NCBI RefSeq assembly: GCF_033097485.1
Contig: NZ_AP028634.1
Coordinates: 859,126 to 923,125 of the forward strand
Source: Pyrofollis japonicus
Lineage (GTDB): Archaea > Thermoproteota > Thermoprotei_A > Sulfolobales > Pyrodictiaceae
Length of the DNA stretch: 64,000 bases
Direction of reading: 5' to 3'
The translations under genes and the position numbers were made by a program. This document shows positions 24,872 through 34,377 of this stretch, piece after piece (within the stretch, counting starts at the first letter, position 1; every line of letters starts with the position of its first letter). The notes below the pieces were generated by a model that did no database searches, had not been told where the DNA came from, and saw only the letters and a program-made list of their open reading frames with translations.

Positions 24872-25441
24872 ATGACGAGGCCTTTAATGAAGAGATTTGA
24901 ATGTTTATTTTGTGAGCACTGCTGCTATTTTGAAGACCCGATAGAGATGCCAACAGTATTTGCCTGGGAAAAACGCCTCCTAGAGGAACTAGCCGAGGCT
25001 AGAGGAATAAGACTAGAGTTTGAACCCATTCAGATATTTAGAGACAAAAACGGCATCTGTGTCGTAACACTATATCGATGGATAATTCGTGGCTTTTGTC
25101 CATTCTACGATAGGGAGACCAAAAAGTGCACAATACATGAGAAAAAACCATATGCTTGCAAGATGTATCCTTTGCTACTAGAAATGCCGAGCGGTAGACT
25201 AATGGTGTCCGGTAAATGTGACTGGGTTAAGAGGAACAAGGATATAATAGATAGGCTTATGAGTAAGCCAGACTTCATACCCAAGGTTTTCCCGAATGAA
25301 TTCAAGGCCGCAACAAATGCTTTCATAGAATTTAGTTCAATAAGCGAATATGTGTCTTCCAAAGATTTTAGCAAAGTGACTGATTTAAAGGACTGTAAAA
25401 AAGTTATGGACATAGACGAGTATATTGCGAGGTACGGCTAA
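24872..25441 (+). CDS. YkgJ-like Cys-cluster (CxxCxxCC) protein
   Basis: The 189-residue protein has the zinc/iron-chelating pattern of the YkgJ family: FECLFCEHCCYF (Cys 10, 13, 16, 17) and, downstream, FCPFYDRETKKCTIHEKKPYACKMYPL, where the spaced cysteines complete the site. The function of the family is not established; binding of Zn or an Fe-S cluster is expected. A lysine-rich C-terminal region follows. The next gene starts 2 nt after its stop, so the two are an operon. Confidence 0.85.
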   Translation: MTRPLMKRFECLFCEHCCYFEDPIEMPTVFAWEKRLLEELAEARGIRLEFEPIQIFRDKNGICVVTLYRWIIRGFCPFYDRETKKCTIHEKKPYACKMYPLLLEMPSGRLMVSGKCDWVKRNKDIIDRLMSKPDFIPKVFPNEFKAATNAFIEFSSISEYVSSKDFSKVTDLKDCKKVMDIDEYIARYG

Positions 25442-25443
25442 TC

Positions 25444-25713
25444 TTGCCTAAGGGTAGAAAAGCCGTAAGGATAGTCTTCAACACTTACTATGAGAAAGAT
25501 GCAGAAAAAATAATAAATATACTAAAAGACAATGGATTCAATATTACGAAAATAACTAGGTCAAGGGTTGTGCCAGAACTTTACTTTATCGAAATAAGTG
25601 CTGATAATAATAACCTTATAGAAATGGAGAACTCGATTAAAGAGCTTATTGCAAAAAATAAGACTGACACGATATTTGGACTAAAAGTATATAGTATTGA
25701 TGCATCAAAGTAG
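25444..25713 (+). CDS. Small conserved-looking protein of unknown function
   Basis: The 89-residue protein starts at TTG two bases after the Cys-cluster gene. The predicted order is strand (AVRIVFNTYY), helix (EKDAEKIINILKDNGF), strand, strand (LYFIEISA), helix (LIEMENSIKELIAKN), strand. That resembles a ferredoxin-like/ACT-type alpha-beta fold. I do not recognise the family. Tight coupling suggests it partners the upstream Cys-cluster protein. Confidence 0.6.
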   Translation: MPKGRKAVRIVFNTYYEKDAEKIINILKDNGFNITKITRSRVVPELYFIEISADNNNLIEMENSIKELIAKNKTDTIFGLKVYSIDASK

Positions 25714-25745
25714 CCCTATAATCAAGGTAGTAGCCAGATAACGGC

Positions 25746-25768
25746 TCCGCCGGTTGATCCATCATCAC
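25746..25768 (-). ncRNA. Partial C/D box sRNA candidate with 16S 5'-end guide
   Basis: On the minus strand, C box GTGATGA (25768-25762) is followed by exactly 12 nt, TGGATCAACCGG, and a degenerate D' (CGGA). Eleven bases of this guide are complementary to CCGGUUGAUCC, the conserved beginning of archaeal 16S rRNA. I could not find a convincing C'/D pair downstream, so only half of the RNA is supported. Confidence 0.35.
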
Positions 25769-25818
25769 CAGTTACATAACGCTTCTAGACAAAGTTTAGT
25801 CAGATTATCGGGCCAACT

Positions 25819-26295
25819 TCATCGCCGCATTCCTGGACAATTCTCTAGTGCCTTTAATAAGTGCTTCTTAATGGCCTCTTTAACGAGCTTGTACACCTTT
25901 GGTGCAAATTCTATTGTCACTACTTTTCCGTCTACTAGCCTTATTATTAAGGCTGCGCTCTGGTTGATACTTTTCTTGCTCTCGGTGACGGGTTGATGAG
26001 CTGGTTTCTTGAGAGATATCTCTTTAATGCTACAATACGGTATTATGATTTCATTTTTCTCTTTGCCATTGCGTACACGCTTCTTTCGAATAGAGTATAG
26101 AAACATGTCAGCACGTTGCTGCAGGCCCGTACGAGGACGTACTGTTGCCCAATATTCTCCTAGATAGCGTAGTCTTAGCTCAGTCTCTCCGAATATTAAG
26201 TCATACTTTACTATATCAGGGCCACGACGAATCCATACACTGTAAATGACGTTCTCCACGCGTATATCCCGCATACAGTTTGAAACCTTCAGCAC
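25819..26295 (-). CDS. Conserved-looking hypothetical protein
   Basis: The 158-residue soluble protein is unrecognised. It shows alternating strands (VENVIYSVWIRRGPDIVKYD, LIFGETELRLRYLGEYWATV), a basic segment, EIIIPYCSIKEISLKK, and a final amphipathic helix (VYKLVKEAIKKHLLKALE). The strand-rich middle with a terminal helix is reminiscent of a PH/GRAM-like fold; that is only a guess. The start could also be the ATG at codon 8. It is divergent from the MoxR gene. Confidence 0.6.
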   Translation of the reverse strand: MLKVSNCMRDIRVENVIYSVWIRRGPDIVKYDLIFGETELRLRYLGEYWATVRPRTGLQQRADMFLYSIRKKRVRNGKEKNEIIIPYCSIKEISLKKPAHQPVTESKKSINQSAALIIRLVDGKVVTIEFAPKVYKLVKEAIKKHLLKALENCPGMRR

Positions 26296-26403
26296 GGGTT
26301 ATTTAGCTCGCTACATTAATTAGGCATGAAGTGCTTGACTACTTTGTAGCGGAGCAACAAAATAGATAACGACAATACGCTTCGAAAATGGGAAAGGGAA
26401 GCC

Positions 26404-27405
26404 ATGTCTGAAGAAAGGATAGTCTCAGAGATGTTCGGCATACATAGAGAGGACGGAAACATTAGTAATAAAGTATCAGAAACCATAGAGGAGAAAGTAA
26501 AAGCAATATACGAGCCTATTATATCTAGGGCACGTAGAAAGCCCGTAAGAAATCCAAAAGAAATAGCACGTCTGCTCCGAAGCGAGTTCAAACTCATAGT
26601 AGATGAACGCGTTGTTACACTTGTAGTTGCAGCATTCCTAGCTGGACGTCCTGTCCTTTTTGAAGGGCCTCCTGGAACCGGTAAGACCGAGATCGGGGAG
26701 GCCATTCTATCCTTATGGTCTGGTAAGCCCGCGTTTATAATACCGTGCAGTGAAAACTATGACGAGTATAGGGTTATTGGTGACTTCCATCCACTTATGG
26801 CGCTACGGTATGGGTTTAATGAGAAGAGCTTTACTCCTAGACCTTTGCTTGCAGCACTACTACTAGATACCGGTGTCCTCGTAGACGAGATACGTAGAAG
26901 TAATGAAGAATTCCAAAATCTTCTTCTTGATATTATTGATAAGAGAAGAATAATTGTTCCCGAGCTCAAGAAGGTTTTCTGGGCTAAAGGGGACGGGTTT
27001 CAAATAATATTTACAAGTAATCCAGAAGACTATGCTCAAGGCGAGCTAAGTGATGCATTTCTTCGAAGGGTTGTGCGTATAGAATTTAGTTATCCGCCAC
27101 CAGAACTCGAGATGGAAATAATACGGATAAGATATGATATTGATGTAAAACTTAGCACCACGTTAATGAAGAAAATTGCGGCTGCCGCTTCACTGCTCCG
27201 AGAGAAAGCTGTTTACAAACCAGGCCCGGCGGACACTGTTCTATGGGCTAGGATATCGGGACGCTTAGCAGCACTTAGGGGGCACAAAGAAGTTACTGAA
27301 AAAGATGTCATAGATGCTGCTTCGATCGTTCTATATAAACGCGTTGATGAGGCTGAGATTGTTGACGAGGTTCTCGAAAGAGTCTTTGGAAAACAATCAT
27401 ACTGA
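26404..27405 (+). CDS. MoxR-family AAA+ ATPase
   Basis: The 333-residue ATPase has Walker A FEGPPGTGKTEI (about residue 86), Walker B GVLVDEIRRSNEEF (about 158), sensor-1 IIFTSNPEDY, and the arginine-finger region DAFLRRVVRIEF. The AAA lid follows. The B motif reads DEIRRSN rather than the DEINRA usual for MoxR. MoxR proteins act as chaperones with von Willebrand factor A (VWA) partners, and the next gene encodes one. GGGAAAGGGAAG precedes the ATG. Confidence 0.88.
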   Translation: MSEERIVSEMFGIHREDGNISNKVSETIEEKVKAIYEPIISRARRKPVRNPKEIARLLRSEFKLIVDERVVTLVVAAFLAGRPVLFEGPPGTGKTEIGEAILSLWSGKPAFIIPCSENYDEYRVIGDFHPLMALRYGFNEKSFTPRPLLAALLLDTGVLVDEIRRSNEEFQNLLLDIIDKRRIIVPELKKVFWAKGDGFQIIFTSNPEDYAQGELSDAFLRRVVRIEFSYPPPELEMEIIRIRYDIDVKLSTTLMKKIAAAASLLREKAVYKPGPADTVLWARISGRLAALRGHKEVTEKDVIDAASIVLYKRVDEAEIVDEVLERVFGKQSY

Positions 27406-29371
27406 TACTATACGAGAGCTAGTAGTTAAGATAGGCAACGAGGCTAGGAGAGCTGGCTTAAAAGTCTCAACATCGGAGCTCGTCGAATTCTCTAAGTTGC
27501 TCGACATCTACTATAGCTTGAGCGAGAGCTTTACAGTGGACGATCTATATCTTGTAGCCTGCTCTGTTATATGTAAAAGAAAAGAAGATAAGGAAATACT
27601 TGCAAAAATTATTAAAGAAATCATTAACAGCAAGGATTCTAGGAACACCCCATTTAAAGACATAATTAGAGGTATATACAGGGACTTGAATCGGCTCGGT
27701 CTGCATCCAGGCTCAAAGATTAAGAAACCGCGTGATTTTAATTCGAGCGAAGAGCTGCGAGCAGCTTATGCAAGACTTCGTCTGCTCGGAGTACTTCAAT
27801 ATCGCGGAGGTAGCTACGTTCTAAACGAGGCCGGAATACGCAGCATTGCAAAAAGATTATCAAAGAAGTCTAACGGCTATAGGGATGCTGTTTCTAGGAT
27901 CATTCTAGCTAATAGGCACCGGGAAGCAGTTCTATCTTTAGCAGCTCAGCTCGGTTCTGAATTGTTTGAATACATTGACTTGAAGAATATTGGCATCAAT
28001 GACCTGGCAAAGATTTATCATTATTCACGAGACAAGGTGCTTAGGAGGCAGATCGCTAGCATAGCCCATACCATTGCTAGAGAAAGAGAAGTACTTACCG
28101 AGGAAGAGGCATACAATTTGTTAAATGTATTACGAAAAGAGAACATGCTAACCGAGGATATTTTAGAGAAAATCGTGATAAGTAATCCAAGAACAGTTGA
28201 CAATATCAGAAAAATTGTAAGTAAGGATACCCTTTTGGACATCGCAATAAAGAGTATAAAAAGACTAGGAAATGCCTCAAAGGGGGCAGAAATCACTGCT
28301 AAAGCACTAGGACTTTCATCAGGATATAGAGGGGCTATACAAGAGATTCTTCGCAATAATTCTCTTCTAGAGGCCCTTCAGAAAGGAGAAATAGATGGAC
28401 AGGCAATCGAGATATTGAACAGAATTGCGGAAGCAAGGAATTTGCTTTCAAAGAGCCTTAAAGAGGGACTAAATACGGCATATAGTGACTACGCCCTCTC
28501 AGAACTAGAAAAGGCGGCAAGTATCTTAAAGAACATGCATAGCGACAACGATAAGGTTATGAAAGAAATAAAGCGAATATATGAATCCGTTATGGCACAA
28601 GCAAAGCTTCTAACAACCGGTGACATATATGCGGTTCTTAAATCTAAAGTAAGGGAAATGGGCCCAGCAGACGCTATACGATTTCTTTACGAAGTGGCAG
28701 CGCACTCGAAAGACAAGAAGCTTAGGCTGCTCGCTCTAAGATTACTTTCTATTAGCATAAAAAGAGCGATTGGCAACAAGTATACTATTAATAGATGGGC
28801 AACAAAGACAAGAAAGGGCCAGGGCCGCATAGATGTCCATAAGACTATAATGCTGCTTCTTCGGTGGCGCCAAGATGTCCCCGTTGCGCGTCAAAAGGCT
28901 AGGCGTAAGGGCATAGTTCTCGTAGTTGACAAAAGTGCTAGCATGAACGCATATGCTGTGAATGCACTTTTGGCAGCTACTGCACTAGCCCCCTTCGTAA
29001 GAAAAATCGTCTTCTTTGATTCAGACGTATATGTAGTTAACAGAATCGATCAAGTACCGATACATCAGCTAATAAGTATGGTCCTAGGCACGAAGTTCTA
29101 CGGCTATACTAATATCATAAAAGCGCTTGAAGAAGCTGTTAAAGGACTCTCACCAACGAAGCTTGTACTTATAAGCGATTTAAAACAGACAGTTAGGCCC
29201 TATACGGAGGCGGACGTGTGTAAGAAACTATCTGAGCTACGAAGAAGAGGATGGATTATTGTGTTAATCGTCCCCATGATTAAAGAACTACTTTGCACAC
29301 ATAATGAAGGTATACGTGTATATACAATATCTCATCCAAATGATATTAGAAAAGTACTCTTAAAGCTCTAA
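27386..29371 (+). CDS. VWA-domain protein, partner of MoxR
   Basis: The protein is about 661 residues. The N-terminal 480 residues are helical and unrecognised. The C-terminal VWA domain has KGIVLVVDKSASMNAYAVNA, where DKSAS is the MIDAS metal motif (about residue 515), followed by KIVFFDSDVYVVNR and KLVLISDLKQT. I put the start at TTG 27386, overlapping the MoxR stop by 20 nt; longer starts (27314, 27347) lie deeper inside MoxR. MoxR-VWA pairs remodel or insert metal cofactors into target complexes. The target here is unknown. Confidence 0.83.
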   Translation: MENNHTDTIRELVVKIGNEARRAGLKVSTSELVEFSKLLDIYYSLSESFTVDDLYLVACSVICKRKEDKEILAKIIKEIINSKDSRNTPFKDIIRGIYRDLNRLGLHPGSKIKKPRDFNSSEELRAAYARLRLLGVLQYRGGSYVLNEAGIRSIAKRLSKKSNGYRDAVSRIILANRHREAVLSLAAQLGSELFEYIDLKNIGINDLAKIYHYSRDKVLRRQIASIAHTIAREREVLTEEEAYNLLNVLRKENMLTEDILEKIVISNPRTVDNIRKIVSKDTLLDIAIKSIKRLGNASKGAEITAKALGLSSGYRGAIQEILRNNSLLEALQKGEIDGQAIEILNRIAEARNLLSKSLKEGLNTAYSDYALSELEKAASILKNMHSDNDKVMKEIKRIYESVMAQAKLLTTGDIYAVLKSKVREMGPADAIRFLYEVAAHSKDKKLRLLALRLLSISIKRAIGNKYTINRWATKTRKGQGRIDVHKTIMLLLRWRQDVPVARQKARRKGIVLVVDKSASMNAYAVNALLAATALAPFVRKIVFFDSDVYVVNRIDQVPIHQLISMVLGTKFYGYTNIIKALEEAVKGLSPTKLVLISDLKQTVRPYTEADVCKKLSELRRRGWIIVLIVPMIKELLCTHNEGIRVYTISHPNDIRKVLLKL

Positions 29372-29955
29372 ATATCGGCAAAATTATTATTTAATTCACT
29401 GCCATTACACCATATAAATATTATGTCCTTATCCGTCTCGCCTATGTAAGTACCAAACCTTATGACACTGCTTTTACGGGCTTCACCTATTTTAAGGATA
29501 GAGACAATAGAGCATCCCTTATTTACGCGCCTAATCTCTGCCAGGCCTTTTGTTGGGTCGCTAAGTAACCCCAGTACAGTGAAAGAGAAAACCGTATCAA
29601 TGCATTTATCGCGTAATGGAATGTATTCTGCATCTGCTTCAACTATATCGACTAAATATTCGATGCCCAACTTGTGTATACGTTCTTTAGCTTTTTTTAA
29701 CATTCCAGGCGAAAGGTCAAGACAAATATAGTAGATTATAGAGTCGGAAAACTGATTCTTGATGCAATATTCTAAAAAGAGACCCGTACCACAACCATCA
29801 TCAAGCACTACGCCTTGAGGTCTTAGACGCTTGGTTGCAACATTGTATTTTTTGCGTTGCTCCTCTCCATAAAGCTCATCGTATCCAGCACTTGTTGCAT
29901 TATACTTTATCCTTAGGATCTTTTTTCTAGCCCAGCCCTTAGGATTGTTTATCAA
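29368..29955 (-). CDS. Class I SAM-dependent methyltransferase (UbiE-like)
   Basis: The 195-residue protein has motif I GVVLDDGCGTGLFLEYC, motif II YYICLDLSPGMLKKAKERIH, the DAEYIPL loop and motif III FSFTVLGLLSDPTKGLAEIR. This is the Methyltransf_11 layout. Motif I reads DDGCGTG rather than DLGCGTG. The substrate is unknown. The gene is tail-to-tail with the VWA gene (4-nt overlap), and the 194 bases between it and S19 contain no gene. Confidence 0.82.
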   Translation of the reverse strand: MINNPKGWARKKILRIKYNATSAGYDELYGEEQRKKYNVATKRLRPQGVVLDDGCGTGLFLEYCIKNQFSDSIIYYICLDLSPGMLKKAKERIHKLGIEYLVDIVEADAEYIPLRDKCIDTVFSFTVLGLLSDPTKGLAEIRRVNKGCSIVSILKIGEARKSSVIRFGTYIGETDKDIIFIWCNGSELNNNFADI

Positions 29956-30149
29956 GATTCAATACCCTTATGCCGTCTTGAAGAGCGTAATTAGAGTAAA
30001 AGTTATTATTAATGAGTTAGCAACCGTACATCGCTTCGAAACAAGCATGCATGTAACCAAAATCTCGTAACGTATTTGGTATAATAGATTAGAACATGTG
30101 TGATGCTGATAAAGGAGCGCGTATATTGTATAATGTACAAAAAAGTTGC

Positions 30150-30617
30150 TTACTTGAGTGCGACATGTAGCGTGCTTCTCGTAGCTTTTAGACCTGGCTC
30201 TCCGTGCTGTACCTGCTTGCATGTCGGACTAAATTCGCCCAAGTAGTGCCCTATCATTTCCGGCTGTATGCGTACGGGAACGAATTCTTTTCCATTATAC
30301 ACAGCTATTGTAAGTCCAACCATTTCCGGAAGTATTATCATATCTCTAACATGCGTTTTCACAACAACCTTTTTGCCTTCAAGAATCTTCTTACGTGCTT
30401 TTCGTATTTTCCATAGCAACCTTCTCTGTGCGTCAGTAAGGCCTCGCAGTAGGCTCCTTCTCTGTCTTGCAGGAAGGAGTTTTACAAACTCGTCCATCGG
30501 CATAGATAGTAGTTCTTCAAGACTGTATCCACGGTATCGGAATTTCTTCCATTCAGGCGGCAAACTATCCAACCATTTCTTCATTTCTTCATCGAGTTGT
30601 AATCGCTGCCTCTGCAT
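30150..30617 (-). CDS. rps19: 30S ribosomal protein S19
   Basis: The 155-residue archaeal S19 carries [20 protein letters not shown] and the core [20 protein letters not shown], then [20 protein letters not shown], then GEFSPT. It lies 44 nt downstream of L2. In most archaea L2-S19 sit between L23 and L22; here the pair is about 9 kb away from that slot. Confidence 0.96.
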   Translation of the reverse strand: MQRQRLQLDEEMKKWLDSLPPEWKKFRYRGYSLEELLSMPMDEFVKLLPARQRRSLLRGLTDAQRRLLWKIRKARKKILEGKKVVVKTHVRDMIILPEMVGLTIAVYNGKEFVPVRIQPEMIGHYLGEFSPTCKQVQHGEPGLKATRSTLHVALK

Positions 30618-30661
30618 ACCTTTTCCCCTTGCACCTGATGTAAAGGGGGGTTGAATTAGGT

Positions 30662-31378
30662 TTACCTCTTCTTTCTACCTGTTGACCTAGCAGCTATATG
30701 GCCAACCTTGCGGCCCGGTGGTGCATTGCGCGATACAGTTGTTGGGAAGCTTGGGCTCTGGTGGCTGCCACCGCCATGTGGATGATTCACCGCATTCATT
30801 GCAACACCTCTTACACGAGGCCACACATGCGGCTTAGCACTCCATTTGTAGTAAGCCGCGCCAGCCTTGAGAAGGGGCTTCTCTAATCGTCCTCCGCCAG
30901 CTATAACTCCGATTGTTGCCCTAGCATCATTAGGTATTTCCTTGACTTTTCCACTAGGAAGCTGAACCAGTGTCTTATTTCCGCTTCTCCCTATTATTAC
31001 TGCATAAGTGCCAGACGATCTTGCTAATTTCCCTCCGTCTCCTGGATGTATCTCTATGTTTGTTATTTGTGTTCCTTCAGGTATTTTGCCTACTGGCAGT
31101 ATGTTGCCATTGGCAGGCTTTGCGTCTGGCCCGACTTCTATTACCTGTCCAACATACATGCCCTCAACAGCCGGTATCCAGAATTCTTGTCCATTTTCAA
31201 GCACCACATGAGCTAGCGGCACCCATCTTCCAGGGTCGTGAACTAGTTCTACAACTCTGCCTCTTAATGTGACTGGGGTTAACGGTGGATACCGTGCAGG
31301 CGCTGGATGAAGCCATGGCCTACTCCTATATACTGGTGAGCCTTTGCCTCTACGCTGTATTATCAAGCGCTTGCCCAT
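30662..31378 (-). CDS. rpl2: 50S ribosomal protein L2
   Basis: The 238-residue archaeal L2 opens [20 protein letters not shown]. It contains the OB-like core and the conserved C-terminal peptidyl-transferase loop [20 protein letters not shown], where His of NHPHGG is essential in the family. Its start overlaps the 3' end of the upstream VirB4-like ATPase gene by 29 nt, so L2-S19 appear to be co-transcribed with the membrane operon that precedes them. Confidence 0.96.
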   Translation of the reverse strand: MGKRLIIQRRGKGSPVYRSRPWLHPAPARYPPLTPVTLRGRVVELVHDPGRWVPLAHVVLENGQEFWIPAVEGMYVGQVIEVGPDAKPANGNILPVGKIPEGTQITNIEIHPGDGGKLARSSGTYAVIIGRSGNKTLVQLPSGKVKEIPNDARATIGVIAGGGRLEKPLLKAGAAYYKWSAKPHVWPRVRGVAMNAVNHPHGGGSHQSPSFPTTVSRNAPPGRKVGHIAARSTGRKKR

Positions 31379-32696
31379 GTCTTAGCACCCTGCTCCCAGC
31401 TTCCACGTGCCTCCTCTGCTTCCTCTTAACTGTTATCGAGGGTACTCGTATTCGGAATAGGATGGGCTTTGATCTTTTGAAGTTCTTTAATAAAGCCTCA
31501 CCTACTCCAAGTCTATACAAGTACTGAGCGTATTCATCGCCGATATTACTATATTTTAATACATTTTTAACATATTCTTTGCTTGAAGACCCAAAAATTA
31601 TTATATTGTGAACATTGTTCCACACATAATCGGCAAAGTCTAAAGGCTCCTGGGAAGCTAGGAAAAGGTTAACATTTTTGCTACGTGCTTCTCGGATAAT
31701 TTCTGCAAAGCCAGAATATCGAGAAAGCCGCCAAAACTCATCAATAACTATAGCAATATTCTTACAATTATTTGACCTAATACTCTCCATCATATTATTT
31801 GCTCTAAGAATATCTCTTAAATTCTCTATATCACCCTCAAGTACGTTATCATATTCACGAAGGTCGGAATCTCTTACTATTCTTTTTAAATCCCCCTTCG
31901 GATCAAAAAACACAATACAATATTGCTCACTAATCGAGAGGTTCATTATTATATTGCCTAGCAGCGTTGTTTTACCTCTACCACTTGGCCCGACGATAAC
32001 CGTTTGAAGCGAGCCTATTTCTTTATCGATTAACGGTAATACTACTGGAGAGTTAAGACGTAATTCGCTGCCAATAATTACACCATTATCGAGAGACAAG
32101 CTTGAAATTATATAATCATAATCAATAATATCAAGAAAATTTCTTATTATTTTATTTTTTGATATTAAATTTTTTCTCTTTATTATAGATAAGTTACATA
32201 AAGGTGTAAGATTACAACCATAATAAGAAAGACTTGACTTAACTTTATCTATCGCATCTTCACTTTCAAATAAAAGTATAATCTCAGGTTTTACAGGATC
32301 ATTATATTTTGAAATCTCCTTATAAATAGATTCCATTAATTCTAGCTTCCTTTTAGCTCGTAAATTATCAGGATTACGCTCAATCTCGACCCTATAGGTT
32401 ATTATTTTTGCCTCAAGCTCTCTTAATGCTTTAACAAAATTTATATTCTCAAATAATATGATAAAGCCCTTAACCCTATTATGTAAGATATCGTAGAAGG
32501 CATTATTTCTAAAAAGGTCATTAATACATTCTTCTCCGCTTATTTTTAATACATAGAAACAGCTTTTTCCAAGAGACAGACAGCATTTAGTCGCTGAAGA
32601 CATACTTCTTGAAAACAACCCAATTCTATCGTCTAGAGCTACAAGCGCTGAGAAAACGGCGCCAGCAAATAGAATAAAAATTGGAATCACGGTCAT
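31350..32696 (-). CDS. VirB4/HerA-type ATPase of the Ced-like operon (CedB candidate)
   Basis: The protein is about 448 residues. An N-terminal hydrophobic segment (residues 2-22, VIPIFILFAGAVFSALVAL) anchors it. A RecA/FtsK-HerA type motor follows: Walker A IVGPSGRGKTTLLGN (about residue 235) and Walker B IAIVIDEFWRLSR (about 317), then the LFLASQEP Q-motif. The family includes conjugation ATPases (VirB4) and Ced import ATPases. I chose ATG 32696, one base after the upstream gene's stop; a GTG at 32708 would overlap it. Genes for a pilin-like peptide, a polytopic protein and another small membrane peptide precede it, which supports the CedB assignment. Confidence 0.72.
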   Translation of the reverse strand: MTVIPIFILFAGAVFSALVALDDRIGLFSRSMSSATKCCLSLGKSCFYVLKISGEECINDLFRNNAFYDILHNRVKGFIILFENINFVKALRELEAKIITYRVEIERNPDNLRAKRKLELMESIYKEISKYNDPVKPEIILLFESEDAIDKVKSSLSYYGCNLTPLCNLSIIKRKNLISKNKIIRNFLDIIDYDYIISSLSLDNGVIIGSELRLNSPVVLPLIDKEIGSLQTVIVGPSGRGKTTLLGNIIMNLSISEQYCIVFFDPKGDLKRIVRDSDLREYDNVLEGDIENLRDILRANNMMESIRSNNCKNIAIVIDEFWRLSRYSGFAEIIREARSKNVNLFLASQEPLDFADYVWNNVHNIIIFGSSSKEYVKNVLKYSNIGDEYAQYLYRLGVGEALLKNFKRSKPILFRIRVPSITVKRKQRRHVEAGSRVLRHGQALDNTA

Positions 32697-32697
32697 T

Positions 32698-32880
32698 TTA
32701 CACACCACTTCTTATTAGATTCACTACTATGATAAACGACATTATATTAATAAATGATAGCAAAGATAGTATTTTTTCATTATTATTAATTGATACCATT
32801 AAACCTATTATGGAGGCTGAAAAAGCTATAGCTAGCGTTAGAGGAAGGCTCAGTCTTATCTGCCTGGGTTTTTCAGCCAT
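32698..32880 (-). CDS. cedA2: Two-TM small membrane protein, CedA2-like
   Basis: The 60-residue peptide has a short basic N-terminus (AEKPRQIRLS) and two hydrophobic helices (about residues 10-28 and 38-57). It lies 33 bases after the CedA-like gene and one base before the ATPase start. Small two-TM proteins in this position accompany CedA in Ced systems. The assignment rests on size, topology and gene order, since such peptides have little sequence identity. Confidence 0.55.
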   Translation of the reverse strand: MAEKPRQIRLSLPLTLAIAFSASIIGLMVSINNNEKILSLLSFINIMSFIIVVNLIRSGV

Positions 32881-32913
32881 ATTGTTTTCACCTCACACTA
32901 CAGTAGCCTTAAA

Positions 32914-34371
32914 CTAGAAGTCGAGCATTACACGGGCATGAGTAGCGCCTAATAATCGTGCAAAAGATGTTGATATAAGCCCCATGATTGTTAAATAAGC
33001 GAATATGGCAGAAGGCAATAACACCATATACATTATAAGGTAGGCAAACGTGTCAAAAGGAAAGCTCTCATTCCTGCTTGTCCCGCTTATAATACTACTG
33101 GCTACAACTTGATCCCATTCAACACTACATACGCCGCTTTTTTCGACAACTACTCTTATAGGGTAGCCTATTCCTCCGTAAATCCCGAAACCATATAATG
33201 ATACGGCTATACCACGCCATTGGGCTTGCTTAAAGCTCCTTGAGTATATATCACCGCCTTCAGTCTTAACACGTATTGAGCAATCTCTAGGACTACCTAT
33301 GACAATTTTCACGAAATGCGTATTCATAGGCGTACATTCAATTATGCTTTTATCAGCACTATTTTCGATTAGTCTTATATTATCACAATCAAGTACCTTA
33401 ATAACTATGTCAGGTCTTATATAAACTATATCTTTTAGCCTTATATTGAGCCTATAAGGTGCTTCATCGAGTTCATATGTAGCCTTAAGATCCTTAGGGA
33501 TATTTACTTTGTATACAGTATCTGACCTTATGCCCATTGCTTCGAATCTAATATCATAAGTACCATTAGGCAAACTATTAGGCGGGATAATGTAGTATGA
33601 ACCATCGGGCCTTAGCTTTAGCAGATAAGTAATATTAAGCTGAATATTATGAAACTTAAGTAATCCTCCCTGAGGGGTGTTTTTAGAAGCATCATACACC
33701 GTTCCCCATAAATTATAGAAGGCCAAGGAGTATGATGGTGGCTTTTCTGGAACTATCATGCTGCTTGAATAGCCTTGAAACATGTTTTGATACAGAAAGC
33801 TTAGCCAATGAGGTAGAAAGGGGAGCATCGCATTACTTACTATACTGAAAGCTATCAAGGATGCGCCAGCATTTCTTCCAATTCTAAATGGTAGAGCCAT
33901 TAGTACTGTTCCAAGTGCTACTAACGTTGCCTTAGCGGCTGCGATTATTGAGGCTATTATCGCAATTATGGCTAGCGACACTATAATGGCATAGAGATTA
34001 AACGTTAATGGCAAGAAAAAGAAGGATACAAAGCGTCCCATTGACGACATTGAGATGGAAATCGATGCATAAATAGCTCTATATATGAGGTCAAATATGA
34101 GAAGGGCAGACATTCGTGCCCTTACATAGGTAATTATGTCATTAAGTGTATATCCACTCCAAGAAGCTATCATATCAGACAAGTATAATATAGATGAGAA
34201 TGCCAATACCAGGATTACAGCCCATATGCTATCCTGTATGAGTATCGGAGCCCAGCGTTTTAACCCTCTAACCGGAATAGGAAGCATATATATGAGGACT
34301 CCTATATAATATGTTAACACCGCTATTTGAGCTGCCAAAAGAAGAAGACTTGTAGGCTCTAGTCTGACCAA
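32914..34371 (-). CDS. cedA: Polytopic channel protein, CedA-like, with large extracytoplasmic domain
   Basis: The 485-residue protein starts at TTG behind GGGTGAT. About six hydrophobic helices fill residues 8-200 (for example LLLLAAQIAVLTYYIGVLIY and SIWAVILVLAFSSILYLSDM). A strand-rich soluble domain follows (about 205-440), including a carboxypeptidase-regulatory-like repeat (GTVYDASKNTPQGGLLKFHN and RPDGSYYIIPPNSLPNGTYD). A final helix pair ends the protein (about 445-475). Ced CedA forms the membrane channel for DNA import and is distantly VirB6-like. The ectodomain makes this version longer than the Sulfolobus protein I recall (inference). Confidence 0.65.
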   Translation of the reverse strand: MVRLEPTSLLLLAAQIAVLTYYIGVLIYMLPIPVRGLKRWAPILIQDSIWAVILVLAFSSILYLSDMIASWSGYTLNDIITYVRARMSALLIFDLIYRAIYASISISMSSMGRFVSFFFLPLTFNLYAIIVSLAIIAIIASIIAAAKATLVALGTVLMALPFRIGRNAGASLIAFSIVSNAMLPFLPHWLSFLYQNMFQGYSSSMIVPEKPPSYSLAFYNLWGTVYDASKNTPQGGLLKFHNIQLNITYLLKLRPDGSYYIIPPNSLPNGTYDIRFEAMGIRSDTVYKVNIPKDLKATYELDEAPYRLNIRLKDIVYIRPDIVIKVLDCDNIRLIENSADKSIIECTPMNTHFVKIVIGSPRDCSIRVKTEGGDIYSRSFKQAQWRGIAVSLYGFGIYGGIGYPIRVVVEKSGVCSVEWDQVVASSIISGTSRNESFPFDTFAYLIMYMVLLPSAIFAYLTIMGLISTSFARLLGATHARVMLDF

Positions 34372-34377
34372 CTAGAA

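Noticed and set aside
29956-30149. Small RNA or gene between the methyltransferase and S19
   Set aside because: GTGATGC followed by TGATAA and isolated CTGA occur, but boxes are not in C-D order, and no frame with a ribosome-binding site is present.
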